Assembly: GCA_041695045.1 (NCBI GenBank)
Contig: JBGFRR010000074.1
Coordinates: forward strand, 43,792 to 107,791
Source: JBGFRR01 sp041695045
GTDB lineage: Bacteria; Bacteroidota; Ignavibacteria; UBA10030
Direction: 5' to 3'
DNA length: 64,000 nucleotides
A model generated the notes under the pieces. That model was not told where the DNA came from, searched no databases, and worked only from the letters and a program-made list of their open reading frames with translations. Below, one piece after another: positions 17,142 to 26,139 of this stretch. Every line of letters starts with the position of its first letter. The stretch's first letter is position 1. The position numbers were made by a program, and so were the translations under genes.

Positions 17142-18353
17142 TTATCCAATGGTCTTAATTGTATCAGGACGAAGATTTAAGAGAGTTCTTACTTCTTCCA
17201 GTACGTCCGCCACTGTAATTTGCCCCATGCATTCATGAGTACCTGTCCAACATGTGAATTCATTTCCGCGGAACCGTGTTTTGTCCATCACTGTGAGAGG
17301 CGTATAGCATGGGCTGCATTCGACGCGTTTCCACATGTATCGAACTGCTCGCCCACGTGGAGCCACCAAGCGTGGATCGGACGGTCCAAACAACATGATC
17401 GTCGGTGTACCCACTGCGGCCGCAATGTGTGTCGGGCCAGAATCTCCGCCAATAAAAAGAGAACATTTTGATGCCAGGGCGATAAGACGTGGAAGTGTTG
17501 TCTTGCCTACAAGATTCAAAACTTGTTCAGGTTGCTTTACGTACGAGAGAATTTCATCATTCAACACTTTCTCCGATTCACTACCCAGAAGAACAACCCT
17601 GTAGTGAAATTCCTGTAACAACACGTTGATGAGTTGGCCGTAACATTCGGGGTACCAACGCTTAATAGGCATCCAAGTGCCGGGGTTGTTACCTCCTCCT
17701 GCAAAGATACCTACAACAATATCCCCGTTTGCTGTCTGATGAGTGTCCAGCAAATCATGCACGACTTGAAGATCCTCTGTGCGCGGACGTAACTCTGTTT
17801 CATTTCCTGCAGCCGAAATTCCCAGGGCATCTGCCATGCTTAGGTAACGGTCAACTTCGTGCCTGTTTTCATCGAAATGTACGGTCTTCGTCAACAAAAC
17901 GGTCTTATGAAAACCGATTCGAGTCTTTGCGCCGGACAGGAAAGCAAGAAAACCGAAAAAATTCCTTCGATGACCAACAACAACCAGATCAAAATGCCTT
18001 CTTCTCAGTACAACAATCGTGGACAGTGTTTCTACAATCTTTTTTACCAAGCTTGTTCGAAACGGAGCGTCATACAGAATATAATCATCCACAAAAGGTA
18101 TACAGTCTATCAGCTCTTTGACCCAGGATGAAACAAGCATTGTGATTTGAGCATCTGGATACGCTTTCCGCAGAGAGCGTAAGGTTGGGGTAAGAAAGAG
18201 GATATCCCCAAGACAGCAGAGTTTGATCACGAGTATTTTTTTTACTGGAAACTTCATTCCTTTGCGGATGTTTTTTTTGAAACTGAAGTATTTGCGTGCG
18301 TCTATCCCGATGAGTGCCATGAGGATTCTGGTTGGAATATACTCACCGCTCAC
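17142..18353 (-). CDS. Glycosyltransferase family 9 (heptosyltransferase-like)
   Basis: Adds heptose or a related sugar to lipopolysaccharide core, at the inner face of the inner membrane. GT9 signatures are present: KILVIKLCCLGDILFLTPTLRSL near the start, GIFAGGGNNPGTWMPIKRW, and SLFIGGDSGPTHIAAAVGTPTIMLFGPSDP (split motif near residue 315). 403 residues from a GTG at 18353. In-frame ATGs at 18320 and 18257 would trim 11 or 32 residues; the conserved fold begins only at the latter, so the start is uncertain. It has local low-GC patches. Divergent from the flippase gene at 18435. Confidence 0.9.
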   Translation of the reverse strand: MSGEYIPTRILMALIGIDARKYFSFKKNIRKGMKFPVKKILVIKLCCLGDILFLTPTLRSLRKAYPDAQITMLVSSWVKELIDCIPFVDDYILYDAPFRTSLVKKIVETLSTIVVLRRRHFDLVVVGHRRNFFGFLAFLSGAKTRIGFHKTVLLTKTVHFDENRHEVDRYLSMADALGISAAGNETELRPRTEDLQVVHDLLDTHQTANGDIVVGIFAGGGNNPGTWMPIKRWYPECYGQLINVLLQEFHYRVVLLGSESEKVLNDEILSYVKQPEQVLNLVGKTTLPRLIALASKCSLFIGGDSGPTHIAAAVGTPTIMLFGPSDPRLVAPRGRAVRYMWKRVECSPCYTPLTVMDKTRFRGNEFTCWTGTHECMGQITVADVLEEVRTLLNLRPDTIKTIG

Positions 18354-18434
18354 GCGAAACTCAAGGAATGCCTTGAACGGCGGAGATTATTTTACTACAA
18401 TAGTGTCGCATTTCCACACCAAGCACGAGCATCA

Positions 18435-19919
18435 TTGACCGACACCGTCTCCCCCCTCCAGCCGATACCGGTGCGCTCTGTTGCGCGCAACACGGTTCTT
18501 CTGTTTGGCCTCCAAGTCTTTGCTCGGTTCCTCAATTTCATTGCAACGATTCTCCTTGCGAACTACCTCGGCACGGAGCTCTTCGGCACGTACAATTATG
18601 CTCTCGCGCTTACCACCCTCTTCGTCCCTCTTGCCGACCTCGGCATGGATACATTTTTCCTGCGTGAGATCCCACGGCGCGTCCGCGAAGAGACGTCTAC
18701 GTTGCTCGGCTCCGTCTTGTTGTCTAAGGCTGGCATTACCTTCATCGTCCTCATCTTCATCACGATCGTCGCATCGTCGCTCGAACCGATCGGCTCGGAG
18801 CGCTTCGGCTACATCCTGCTTGCCGGTGGCGTCGTGTTGTTGCGGGCGTATTGGAACACGTTCAGTTCACTCTTACGCGGGCTGGATCGCGTGCGGGATG
18901 AAACATGGATGTTTTCTCTCACGCGCATTCTCGAATTCGCCGGTATCCTTGCCGCACTCCTCTCGAACGCAGACCTCTCCACCGTACTTGCCTTGATGCT
19001 CATGATGAACGGTGTGGCGGTCGCGCTCACGATCGCCGTTGTGCGAGGACGCTTCATCCCGATCGCCATCGACCGGCGTCGCACAACGCTTGTGGCCGTG
19101 ATTCGCGGCGGACTTCCCTTTGCACTTGCCAGTATCTTCACGAACATCTATTTTCACTTTGACACGGTTCTTCTGGCGAAGATGATCGGCGATCATGCCG
19201 CAGGCACCTACCGCGCCGCCTATAATCTGGTTATTCCACTGTTGATGGTTTCCGGCGCGATTTCAGCGGCGGCGTTTCCTTTCCTCAGCCAGAATTTTCG
19301 CTCCCAACCCGAGGTCGTTGGCCGTGTCATCCAAACGAGCATACGCCTTCTCACGATGGTGTCCATCCCCACAGCCATCATCACGACGTTCGTTGCGCCG
19401 GACATTATCGCGTTCCTCTTTGCGCCCGAGTTCGCCGAAGCCGCGACGACGCTTGCCATCGTCATTTGGTTCCTCCCCATCGGTTTCCTGACAAACTTTT
19501 TCGGCCACGCGCTCGGAGCGATGGACGACCAACCGTTCGTCCTGCGTGTGAACACCGTGAATCTCAGCTTCAACGTCGTGGCGAACATTATCTTCATCCC
19601 CCTCTACGCGCAAACGGCAGCGGCTGTCATTACAGTCGCCACGGAGTTGATCGGACTTTCCTTGCTCTATCCACGCATCAGAAAACGTATGTCCGCCTCG
19701 CCGGAGATATCACGATTCTTCAAGATGGGCCTTGCCGGCATGTTGCTGGTCCCGTATCTGCTTTACCGACCTGAGATTCACGTCCTGTTGAACCTCGCGA
19801 TCGGCCTCGTGATCTACGGTGTGTCGCTGGTAGTGCTTCGCGCAGTAACGCCAAAGGAATTTCTCAATCTGGTATTGCTGAGGATGATCCGACAACCGCA
19901 AGAGTCCGTCCAGCGTTGA
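18435..19919 (+). CDS. Polysaccharide/O-antigen flippase (Wzx/MATE-like membrane protein)
   Basis: 494 residues with about 12-14 hydrophobic segments spread along the chain. It begins with the family-typical pattern NTVLLFGLQVFARFLNF followed by LGTELFGTYNYALALTTLFVPLADLGMD. It is expected to flip lipid-linked sugar units across the inner membrane. The start is a TTG at 18435; the next internal Met is far inside the conserved region, so TTG (or a GTG 12 codons later) must be used. It lies directly before a GT4 glycosyltransferase (9-base gap), supporting an envelope-polysaccharide role. Confidence 0.9.
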   Translation: MTDTVSPLQPIPVRSVARNTVLLFGLQVFARFLNFIATILLANYLGTELFGTYNYALALTTLFVPLADLGMDTFFLREIPRRVREETSTLLGSVLLSKAGITFIVLIFITIVASSLEPIGSERFGYILLAGGVVLLRAYWNTFSSLLRGLDRVRDETWMFSLTRILEFAGILAALLSNADLSTVLALMLMMNGVAVALTIAVVRGRFIPIAIDRRRTTLVAVIRGGLPFALASIFTNIYFHFDTVLLAKMIGDHAAGTYRAAYNLVIPLLMVSGAISAAAFPFLSQNFRSQPEVVGRVIQTSIRLLTMVSIPTAIITTFVAPDIIAFLFAPEFAEAATTLAIVIWFLPIGFLTNFFGHALGAMDDQPFVLRVNTVNLSFNVVANIIFIPLYAQTAAAVITVATELIGLSLLYPRIRKRMSASPEISRFFKMGLAGMLLVPYLLYRPEIHVLLNLAIGLVIYGVSLVVLRAVTPKEFLNLVLLRMIRQPQESVQR

Positions 19920-19928
19920 CGAAAACCC

Positions 19929-21056
19929 ATGCGCATCGCAATCGACGGAAGAACGATCGTAGATCAACGCACCGGTGTAGGCACGTACGCCGAGCGCATT
20001 ATCCGCAGTCTCACGCGCATCGACACACAGAACGAATACCTGCTCTTCCTGGTCGAGCCAAACCCTCAGCTCGCTGCGCCACAACTCCAGTCCATCCTGA
20101 TTCCCGGCTACGACAAGATAGGGAGAAACCGATGGTGGGAGAATATGATGCTCCCTGCATTCCTTCGGAAGAACGCAGTTGATATCTTGTTTTCCCCTGC
20201 ATACGCACTTCCTCTTTTCCGCAAGCCCTCAGCCACTCGTTATGTTGTGACCATTCACGACCTCATCGCATTCGTCCACCCCGAATCCTTCACGCCGAAA
20301 ATGCGGCTGTGGCAAAAGCTCTTCGTCAGGAATGCAGCACGGATGGCGGACCGCGTGATTGCCGTTTCGCATCGTACGAAGGACGACTTGCTCCGTTTTA
20401 CTTCACTCCAGAGTGAAAGGATTAGCGTCATCCACAATGCCGTCGACGATGTCTTTCACCCAATTCGAGATGCTGCCGCGCTCGAGAACGTGCGTCGACA
20501 ATACAACCTTCCGGGCGAGTTCATTCTTCATGTTGGCACAATTGAACCTCGAAAGAATCTTGTTGCCCTCGTGCAATCGTACGCGCTGCTCCCCAATCAT
20601 CTCAGAGACCGATACGCGCTGGTGCTTGCTGGTGGGAAAGGTTGGTACGACAAACACATTATCGCTGACATCGAGCGATCGGGCCTGCATGAGCGTGTCC
20701 ACTTCACCGGATTTGTCGAGCATAACGATTTGCCTGCATTGTATGCTCTCGCAACGCTCTTCGTCTACCCATCATTGTACGAAGGATTCGGGTATCCGCC
20801 GTTAGAAGCCATGGCATGCGGTACCCCGGTCATCACGTCCAATCGCTCATCGTTGCCCGAAGTAACGGGAGAGGCGGCTCTGCTCGTCGACCCGAAAAAC
20901 ACTCACGAGATTGCGCAGGCAATGACATCGCTTCTTACCGACGAACAGCAGCGTGAGGACCTGCGTGAACGAGGATTGAAACGAGCGGCTGAATTTCGAT
21001 GGGATCAGTGTGCGAGGAACACGCTGCGTGTGTTTGAGGAGGTCGTTCGAAGCTAA
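19929..21056 (+). CDS. GT4-family glycosyltransferase
   Basis: 375 residues, GT-B fold. It shows an N-terminal RTGVGTYAERIIRSL segment, IHDLIAFVHPESF, and the C-terminal sugar-nucleotide site: GTIEPRKNL, VLAGGKGWYD, and PSLYEGFGYPPLEAMACGTPVITSNRSSLPEV with the EX7E motif. Likely transfers mannose or a related sugar to the lipid-linked glycan handled by the upstream flippase. ATG at 19929. Convergent with trpB, with only six bases between stops. Confidence 0.93.
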   Translation: MRIAIDGRTIVDQRTGVGTYAERIIRSLTRIDTQNEYLLFLVEPNPQLAAPQLQSILIPGYDKIGRNRWWENMMLPAFLRKNAVDILFSPAYALPLFRKPSATRYVVTIHDLIAFVHPESFTPKMRLWQKLFVRNAARMADRVIAVSHRTKDDLLRFTSLQSERISVIHNAVDDVFHPIRDAAALENVRRQYNLPGEFILHVGTIEPRKNLVALVQSYALLPNHLRDRYALVLAGGKGWYDKHIIADIERSGLHERVHFTGFVEHNDLPALYALATLFVYPSLYEGFGYPPLEAMACGTPVITSNRSSLPEVTGEAALLVDPKNTHEIAQAMTSLLTDEQQREDLRERGLKRAAEFRWDQCARNTLRVFEEVVRS

Positions 21057-21062
21057 GGACGC

Positions 21063-22274
21063 TTACGGGCGGGACGCATTGATGGTGTTCAACGCCGTCG
21101 AAAGGTCTTTATCCCCGCGGCCTGAGAGGTTAACGACAGTAAGTGAATTCTTCGGACCGGGATTCTTCATCACATACGCAATCGCATGAGCCGACTCCAA
21201 CGCAGGAATAATCCCCTCCTGTCGTGAAAGCAATTGAAATGCCTCCAGGGCCTCCGAATCCGTCGCCGACGTGTATTTCACAAGCTCCTTGTCCCTGAGG
21301 TACGAATGCTCGGGGCCAACTCCCGGGTAATCAAGACCCGCAGAGATTGAATGCGCCTGTTGCACCTGACCATGTTCATCCTGCAACACGTACTGCAGAG
21401 ATCCATGCAGCACGCCGGGCTTACCGCGTGAGAGCGAAGCGGCATGACGACCGGTGTCAAGCCCCAACCCCGCAGCCTCAACCCCGATCAGCTTCACCGT
21501 GTCAGAATCCGGGAGAAAGGGATAGAATATTCCGATCGCGTTGCTTCCGCCCCCCACGCACGCCACAATCCGATCCGGCAAGCGGCCCGCGGCTGACAGA
21601 ATCTGTTCACGCGTCTCCCTACCGATGATGCTCTGGAAATCCCGTACCATCATCGGATACGGGTGCATACCGACGACGGAGCCGATGATGTAGAACGTTG
21701 AATCGACGTTTGTCGCCCAATCGCGAATCGCCTCGCTGGTTGCGTCTTTCAGCGTTCGGCTTCCGCTCGTAACGCTGCGCACCTCGGCGCCGAGCAACTG
21801 CATGCGCGCCACATTCGGCGCCTGACGCTGCATGTCTTCTCCCCCCATGTACACAACACACTCGAGCCCGAACAACGCGCACACCGTTGCGACCGCAACG
21901 CCGTGTTGGCCGGCGCCCGTTTCCGCAATGATACGTTGTTTCCCCATTCGCCGCGCAAGCAGTATCTGGCCAATCGTATTGTTGATCTTATGCGCTCCGG
22001 TGTGGCAAAGGTCTTCACGCTTGAGATACATCGTTGCACCACTGAGATGCTCGGAAAGACGCGCTGCATGATACAGCGGCGTCGGCCTTCCGACGAAGTG
22101 CTGAAGGTAATACCGAAACTCCTGCTGAAATTCCTCATCATGCTTTAGCCGCTCGTATGCGCGAGTCAGTTCCTCCGACGCCGGCATCAGCGTTTCGGGA
22201 ATGTAGCGACCACCATAGACGCCGAAGTGGCCGTGGTCATCAGGGACGGTTTCGACCGTTGGCTTGACGTTCAT
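21063..22274 (-). CDS. trpB: Tryptophan synthase beta chain
   Basis: PLP enzyme condensing indole and serine. 403 residues; PLP lysine at residue 96 in HTGAHKINN, GGGSNAIG phosphate loop, and a C-terminal SGRGDKDLS. ATG at 22274 overlaps the trpF stop (ATGA). It is the last gene of this trp cluster. No trpA follows: the next gene is on the opposite strand. The alpha subunit and the anthranilate synthase genes must be elsewhere or have been separated. Confidence 0.97.
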   Translation of the reverse strand: MNVKPTVETVPDDHGHFGVYGGRYIPETLMPASEELTRAYERLKHDEEFQQEFRYYLQHFVGRPTPLYHAARLSEHLSGATMYLKREDLCHTGAHKINNTIGQILLARRMGKQRIIAETGAGQHGVAVATVCALFGLECVVYMGGEDMQRQAPNVARMQLLGAEVRSVTSGSRTLKDATSEAIRDWATNVDSTFYIIGSVVGMHPYPMMVRDFQSIIGRETREQILSAAGRLPDRIVACVGGGSNAIGIFYPFLPDSDTVKLIGVEAAGLGLDTGRHAASLSRGKPGVLHGSLQYVLQDEHGQVQQAHSISAGLDYPGVGPEHSYLRDKELVKYTSATDSEALEAFQLLSRQEGIIPALESAHAIAYVMKNPGPKNSLTVVNLSGRGDKDLSTALNTINASRP

Positions 22275-22921
22275 GGTTCCTCGCTGTCGCTTTGGAACGA
22301 AAGGGCTACGCTCTTCGCTCGTGCAATGAACAAACGAACTTTTTCGGGGTCCTTCTTACCCGGTTTCGCCTCCACCCCACTGCTCACATCGACTCCGTAG
22401 GGACGAACGAACCGTACGGCCACCTCGACATTCTCCGGCGTGAGTCCGCCGGCGAGGATGACACGCCCATACTCCTTCGCTCGCACGGCGATGTTCCAAT
22501 CGAATGTCTTGCCGGTTCCGCCATAGCTGCCTTCCCGACGCGCATCGAGCAAGAACGCATCGACAATGTAGTTCCGCATCGCCTCAACGTCAAAATCGGG
22601 ACCGACGCGAAACACCTTGATGGCACTGACTTCATAGTCCACGAGATCATCCGGCCCCTCATTGCCATGCAACTGCACGGCGCTTAGCCTGGCGGTACGA
22701 ATCACCTGGCGGATATACGACCGCGGTGCATCGACAAACACTCCGATCTTGGAGACATGCTCAGGCATTGCAGCAATGATGGTCGCAGCATGTTCAGGCT
22801 CAATGTAGCGGGGACTTTGCGTGAAGAAATTAAAGCCAAGCGCATCGGCTCCACAGCGCACGGCAAGCTCGGCGTCCTCCACATTGGTGATGCCACATAT
22901 TTTGACGAAAAGCTCCTGCAT
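22271..22921 (-). CDS. trpF: Phosphoribosylanthranilate isomerase
   Basis: Third step after anthranilate in tryptophan synthesis. 216 residues from ATG at 22921 (MQELFVKICGITN), with the catalytic Cys in KICGIT, HGNE, LLDAR and the phosphate-binding ILAGGLTPENV and GVDVSSGVE. An upstream in-frame extension lies inside trpC and is not used. It starts one base after the trpC stop and overlaps trpB. Confidence 0.96.
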   Translation of the reverse strand: MQELFVKICGITNVEDAELAVRCGADALGFNFFTQSPRYIEPEHAATIIAAMPEHVSKIGVFVDAPRSYIRQVIRTARLSAVQLHGNEGPDDLVDYEVSAIKVFRVGPDFDVEAMRNYIVDAFLLDARREGSYGGTGKTFDWNIAVRAKEYGRVILAGGLTPENVEVAVRFVRPYGVDVSSGVEAKPGKKDPEKVRLFIARAKSVALSFQSDSEEP

Positions 22922-22922
22922 A

Positions 22923-23699
22923 TCACTCACGAACAAGTTCTTGAAGATACTGCCGGGGGTTGACACTCGTGACAAGGCCTTCACCGATCAGCACGGCATC
23001 AAAACCCGCCGTGCGAAGGCGCTGCATGTCCTGACGCGTCCGGATGCCGCTCTCACTGACCGTCGTAATGCCCGACGGGACAAGCTGCCGCACAGTGAGC
23101 GAGCGGTCGAGCGAGACTTCAAACGTCTCAAGATCGCGGTTGTTGATGCCGATGATGCGTGGCGAGACATCGAGGGCGTGTTGGAGTTCCTTCTCCGTGT
23201 GAACTTCGATAAGCACATCGAGGCCGAGTTCACCGGCTTGTCGGTAAAGATCAGCAAGCTGGTCGCGAGACAGCGCCTTGACGATGAGCAAGATCGCATC
23301 AGCGCCAAGCATACGCGACTCATAAATCTGGTACTCATCGATGATGAAATCTTTCCTCAGGATGGGAAGCTCAACTGCTTGCTGAATGAGCGTAAGGAAA
23401 TCGTTCCGGCCTTGAAAGAACTCCCGGTCTGTCAGCACCGAGAGCGCGTCGGCTCCGCCTGATTGGTAGTCCTTCGCAATCCCCACCGGATCGAATGATT
23501 CCCGAAACACGCCGCGGGAAGGAGATGCGTTCTTCACCTCTGCGATGACGGCCAGACGTTCTCTCATGAGCGCCGCACGGAACGGGCGTGCGTGCGGCAT
23601 CTCCTCACAGCGCCGCTTGATGTCCACGAGCGGTGCTGAGGCGCTGGCCGCTCCAATCTCTTCTCGTTTCTTCTTCAGTATTGTGTGTAGAATGCTCAT
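22923..23699 (-). CDS. trpC: Indole-3-glycerol-phosphate synthase
   Basis: 258 residues, TIM barrel: VIAEVKNASPSRG (catalytic Lys), SVLTDREFFQG, LRKDFIIDEYQIYE, IGINNRDLETFEV, and VSESGIRTRQD. ATG at 23699 overlaps the stop of the upstream CBS-domain gene as ATGA. It is monofunctional (not fused to TrpF). Confidence 0.97.
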   Translation of the reverse strand: MSILHTILKKKREEIGAASASAPLVDIKRRCEEMPHARPFRAALMRERLAVIAEVKNASPSRGVFRESFDPVGIAKDYQSGGADALSVLTDREFFQGRNDFLTLIQQAVELPILRKDFIIDEYQIYESRMLGADAILLIVKALSRDQLADLYRQAGELGLDVLIEVHTEKELQHALDVSPRIIGINNRDLETFEVSLDRSLTVRQLVPSGITTVSESGIRTRQDMQRLRTAGFDAVLIGEGLVTSVNPRQYLQELVRE

Positions 23700-24556
23700 T
23701 CGTTGAGATGTTGCCGTTCGTGTTGACCCGGCGTTCGCCGAAACTTCACTTGCCGGATCCGACGAGCGCTTTTGTTGAGGATCGTAAAGATCATATTATC
23801 GTACCGAATCTCTTCGTGAACGTCCGGTAGTCTCCCCGTCACGGTTTGCAAGAAGCCAGCTACCGTTTCGTACTCGCTCGCATCCGGAATGGACGCGTTG
23901 AACTGCGCGTTGAAGTCATGAATGCTCATCCTCGCGTCCACCACAACAGAACCATCGCTAGCTTGTTCAACCTCCCGCGCAACTTCATCATACTCATCAT
24001 GAATCTCGCCGACGATTTCTTCGATGATGTCCTCCATCGTCACTAATCCTTCCGTTCCGCCAAACTCATCAACGACAATCGCCATGTGAATTTTCTTCTG
24101 CTGGAACTCGCGCAGCAACGCGCTGATCTTCTTTGACTCCGGCACAACATACGCGGGACGAAGAATATCCTGGAGAACAATGACGTCCTTATGCTCCATC
24201 AAGCTTAAGAGATCTTTGCTGTAGATAATGCCAACGATGTGGTCAATGTCCCCCTTGTAGACGGGAAGGCGGGAATACCCTTGATCAAGAACTTTATCGA
24301 TGATCGCATCTCGCGGCATGCTGATGTCGAGAGCAACGATGTCCGGCCGCGGCACCATGATTTCCTTCACGGTCGTGTCGGTGAACTCGAGGATGCTCTT
24401 GATCAGCTCGTGCTCGGTTGTATCGAGCGCGCCGCTTCGCGTGCCCGCTTCGAGAACCTGCTTCAGTTCATCCTCGGAAAGCTGTGCCTTCAGGAGTCCC
24501 CACCGAATCAGGAGGTTTTTCAGAAGTTCTTGTATTTTGACCATAACTGCTTTCAT
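23696..24556 (-). CDS. CBS-pair/CorC-HlyC domain protein inside the trp operon
   Basis: 286 residues. A short N-terminal region is followed by the CBS pair (VKEIMVPRPDIVALD ... YSRLPVYKGDIDHIVGIIYSKDLL ... VPESKKISALLREFQQKKIHMAIVVDEFGGTEGLVTMEDI, in pieces) and a C-terminal transporter-associated domain. This is the cytosolic part of CorB/CorC-type proteins, without the DUF21 membrane domain. It is linked to Mg/Co efflux or nucleotide sensing in other bacteria. ATG at 24556 overlaps trpD (ATGA) and its stop overlaps trpC (ATGA), so it is firmly embedded in the trp operon. No tryptophan-related role is known to me. Confidence 0.9.
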   Translation of the reverse strand: MKAVMVKIQELLKNLLIRWGLLKAQLSEDELKQVLEAGTRSGALDTTEHELIKSILEFTDTTVKEIMVPRPDIVALDISMPRDAIIDKVLDQGYSRLPVYKGDIDHIVGIIYSKDLLSLMEHKDVIVLQDILRPAYVVPESKKISALLREFQQKKIHMAIVVDEFGGTEGLVTMEDIIEEIVGEIHDEYDEVAREVEQASDGSVVVDARMSIHDFNAQFNASIPDASEYETVAGFLQTVTGRLPDVHEEIRYDNMIFTILNKSARRIRQVKFRRTPGQHERQHLNE

Positions 24557-25563
24557 CTCCGCGCTGCCTCGATCCAACGATGGAGTTGCTCCTTGGCCGC
24601 TCCGCTCCCAACCGTCTCCCGAGCGCGCTGAACACCGTCTGCGAGCGAATCGACCTTGCCTGCCACATAGACGGCCGCGCCTGCATTAAGAATCGCTACA
24701 TCCGTCGCAGGCCCATTCCTGCCGTCGAGCACGCCTTGCACGATACGAACATTGGCTTCGACGTCTCCACCCCGCAACGCATCGACAGACGCTCGACGTA
24801 ACCCGACCTCCTCAACATTCACTCGGTATGATGTGATCGTGCCATCCTTCAACTCCGTTACCGTCGATACGCCGGCGGTCGAGAGCTCATCAAGCCCTCC
24901 TGCGCCGTGAACAACCAGCGCATGCTGTGAACCGAGCAGACACAACACCTGGGCGATCGGCTCCGTCAAGCTCGGGTCGAACACGCCGATAATTTGCCGG
25001 CGCGCTCCTGCCGGATTCGTCAGCGGGCCGAGAATGTTGAAGAGCGTGCGCACACCCAACTCTTTGCGTGCATTCATGGCATACTTCATCGCGCCGTGTA
25101 ACAATGGAGCAAACAGAAAGGTAATGCCGATGTCGTTGAGAACTTCTTCTGCTCGCTGAGGCGGAAGCTCGATGTTTACTCCAAGACCCCGGAGTACGTC
25201 CGCGCTTCCGCAACGGCTCGACACCGCTCGATTGCCGTGTTTCGCTACGGGCGCGCCGGCAGCGCTCGCGATAATTGCAGCCGTCGTCGAAATGTTGAAC
25301 GTCCCCGCCGCGTCCCCGCCCGTCCCGCATGTATCGATGATGTCGGCATACTTACTTGTAATGCGCGTTGCCTTCTCACGCATCGCTGCGGCACAGCCCG
25401 CGATCTCTTCCACCGTCTCACCTTTGACGTGCAACGCCATCAACAAGCCGGCAATCTGGCTGTCCGTTGCAGCCCCCCTCATAATATCGCTCATCGCCGC
25501 ATGGGCTTCCTCGCGCGAGAGGTTCTCACGTGCGGCAAGTTTGGCAATGGCTTCTTTGATCAT
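24553..25563 (-). CDS. trpD: Anthranilate phosphoribosyltransferase
   Basis: 336 residues, with DTCGTGGD (PRPP loop), NISTTAA, KHGNRAVSSRCGSADVLRGLG and NILGPLTNPA. It transfers phosphoribose to anthranilate. The ATG at 25563 is chosen; a TTG two codons upstream is also in frame. First trp gene of this cluster, starting 10 bases after the M48-like gene. Overlaps the CBS-domain gene. Confidence 0.97.
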   Translation of the reverse strand: MIKEAIAKLAARENLSREEAHAAMSDIMRGAATDSQIAGLLMALHVKGETVEEIAGCAAAMREKATRITSKYADIIDTCGTGGDAAGTFNISTTAAIIASAAGAPVAKHGNRAVSSRCGSADVLRGLGVNIELPPQRAEEVLNDIGITFLFAPLLHGAMKYAMNARKELGVRTLFNILGPLTNPAGARRQIIGVFDPSLTEPIAQVLCLLGSQHALVVHGAGGLDELSTAGVSTVTELKDGTITSYRVNVEEVGLRRASVDALRGGDVEANVRIVQGVLDGRNGPATDVAILNAGAAVYVAGKVDSLADGVQRARETVGSGAAKEQLHRWIEAARR

Positions 25564-25572
25564 AGACAATGA

Positions 25573-26139
25573 CTACTTGGACGGCGGAAGTTTCTTTTTC
25601 AGTTCTTGATACCGTGCAGTGAAGAGAGTTGCCTCAGTCGGCTCTGCAACTGCATGCTCCGTCAATAGTTTGTTCACATTCTCGATGCGATCCTGTGGTA
25701 ATGGTTGCGTAGAAAGGAGTCGTTCGAAGGCACTCCCCTTTCCACCGCGCGATACCTTCTCGAAAAAATACCGGATCGCTCCGGGATAGACGTCGATATA
25801 GCCGCCGGGCGTGCAGAAGGCATTGACGGTGCTGTCGTCGTGAATCACTTCAAACTGGCAGGCAAAGATATTCTTCCGCTCGATAAGCGGCGAAGCGAGA
25901 ATGCGCTTCCCGACCTCCTCGACAAACGCCTGAATCTCCGGGTGTCCCTGCAAAATGGGGTATTCTTGAGGATTCTTCCGGATCTCAGCATCGATGTGTT
26001 TGCCTAACTCAACGTCTCGAGTTACGGGAAAAATATTGACTCCGGTTGAGCCGACACAGCTGAGCGACGATGTCGCAAAGCCGAGCACAACCAGCACCGG
26101 AACAATGAACACGAACCAGCCGCGCAACAGTTTAATCAT
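25573..26139 (-). CDS. M48-like lipoprotein protease lacking its catalytic core
   Basis: 188 residues from ATG at 26139 (GGAGGAGG seven bases upstream). A signal peptide ends at the lipobox SLSC. The N-terminal part of an M48 peptidase follows (LGKHIDAEI, HPEIQAFVEEVGKRIL, STVNAFCTPGGYIDV). The chain then goes directly to YPGAIRYFFEKV and LSTQPLPQDRIENV, which belong to the far end of the domain. The whole HExxH and the downstream Glu/Asp block, roughly 100 residues, is absent although the frame is kept. It is either an inactive remnant still translated in the operon or a deletion pseudogene. It overlaps the end of truA by 8 bases. Confidence 0.8.
   Translation of the reverse strand: MIKLLRGWFVFIVPVLVVLGFATSSLSCVGSTGVNIFPVTRDVELGKHIDAEIRKNPQEYPILQGHPEIQAFVEEVGKRILASPLIERKNIFACQFEVIHDDSTVNAFCTPGGYIDVYPGAIRYFFEKVSRGGKGSAFERLLSTQPLPQDRIENVNKLLTEHAVAEPTEATLFTARYQELKKKLPPSK

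Noticed and set aside
18809..19613. Overlapping antisense frames in the flippase gene
   Set aside because: Low-complexity, charge-rich shadow frames.
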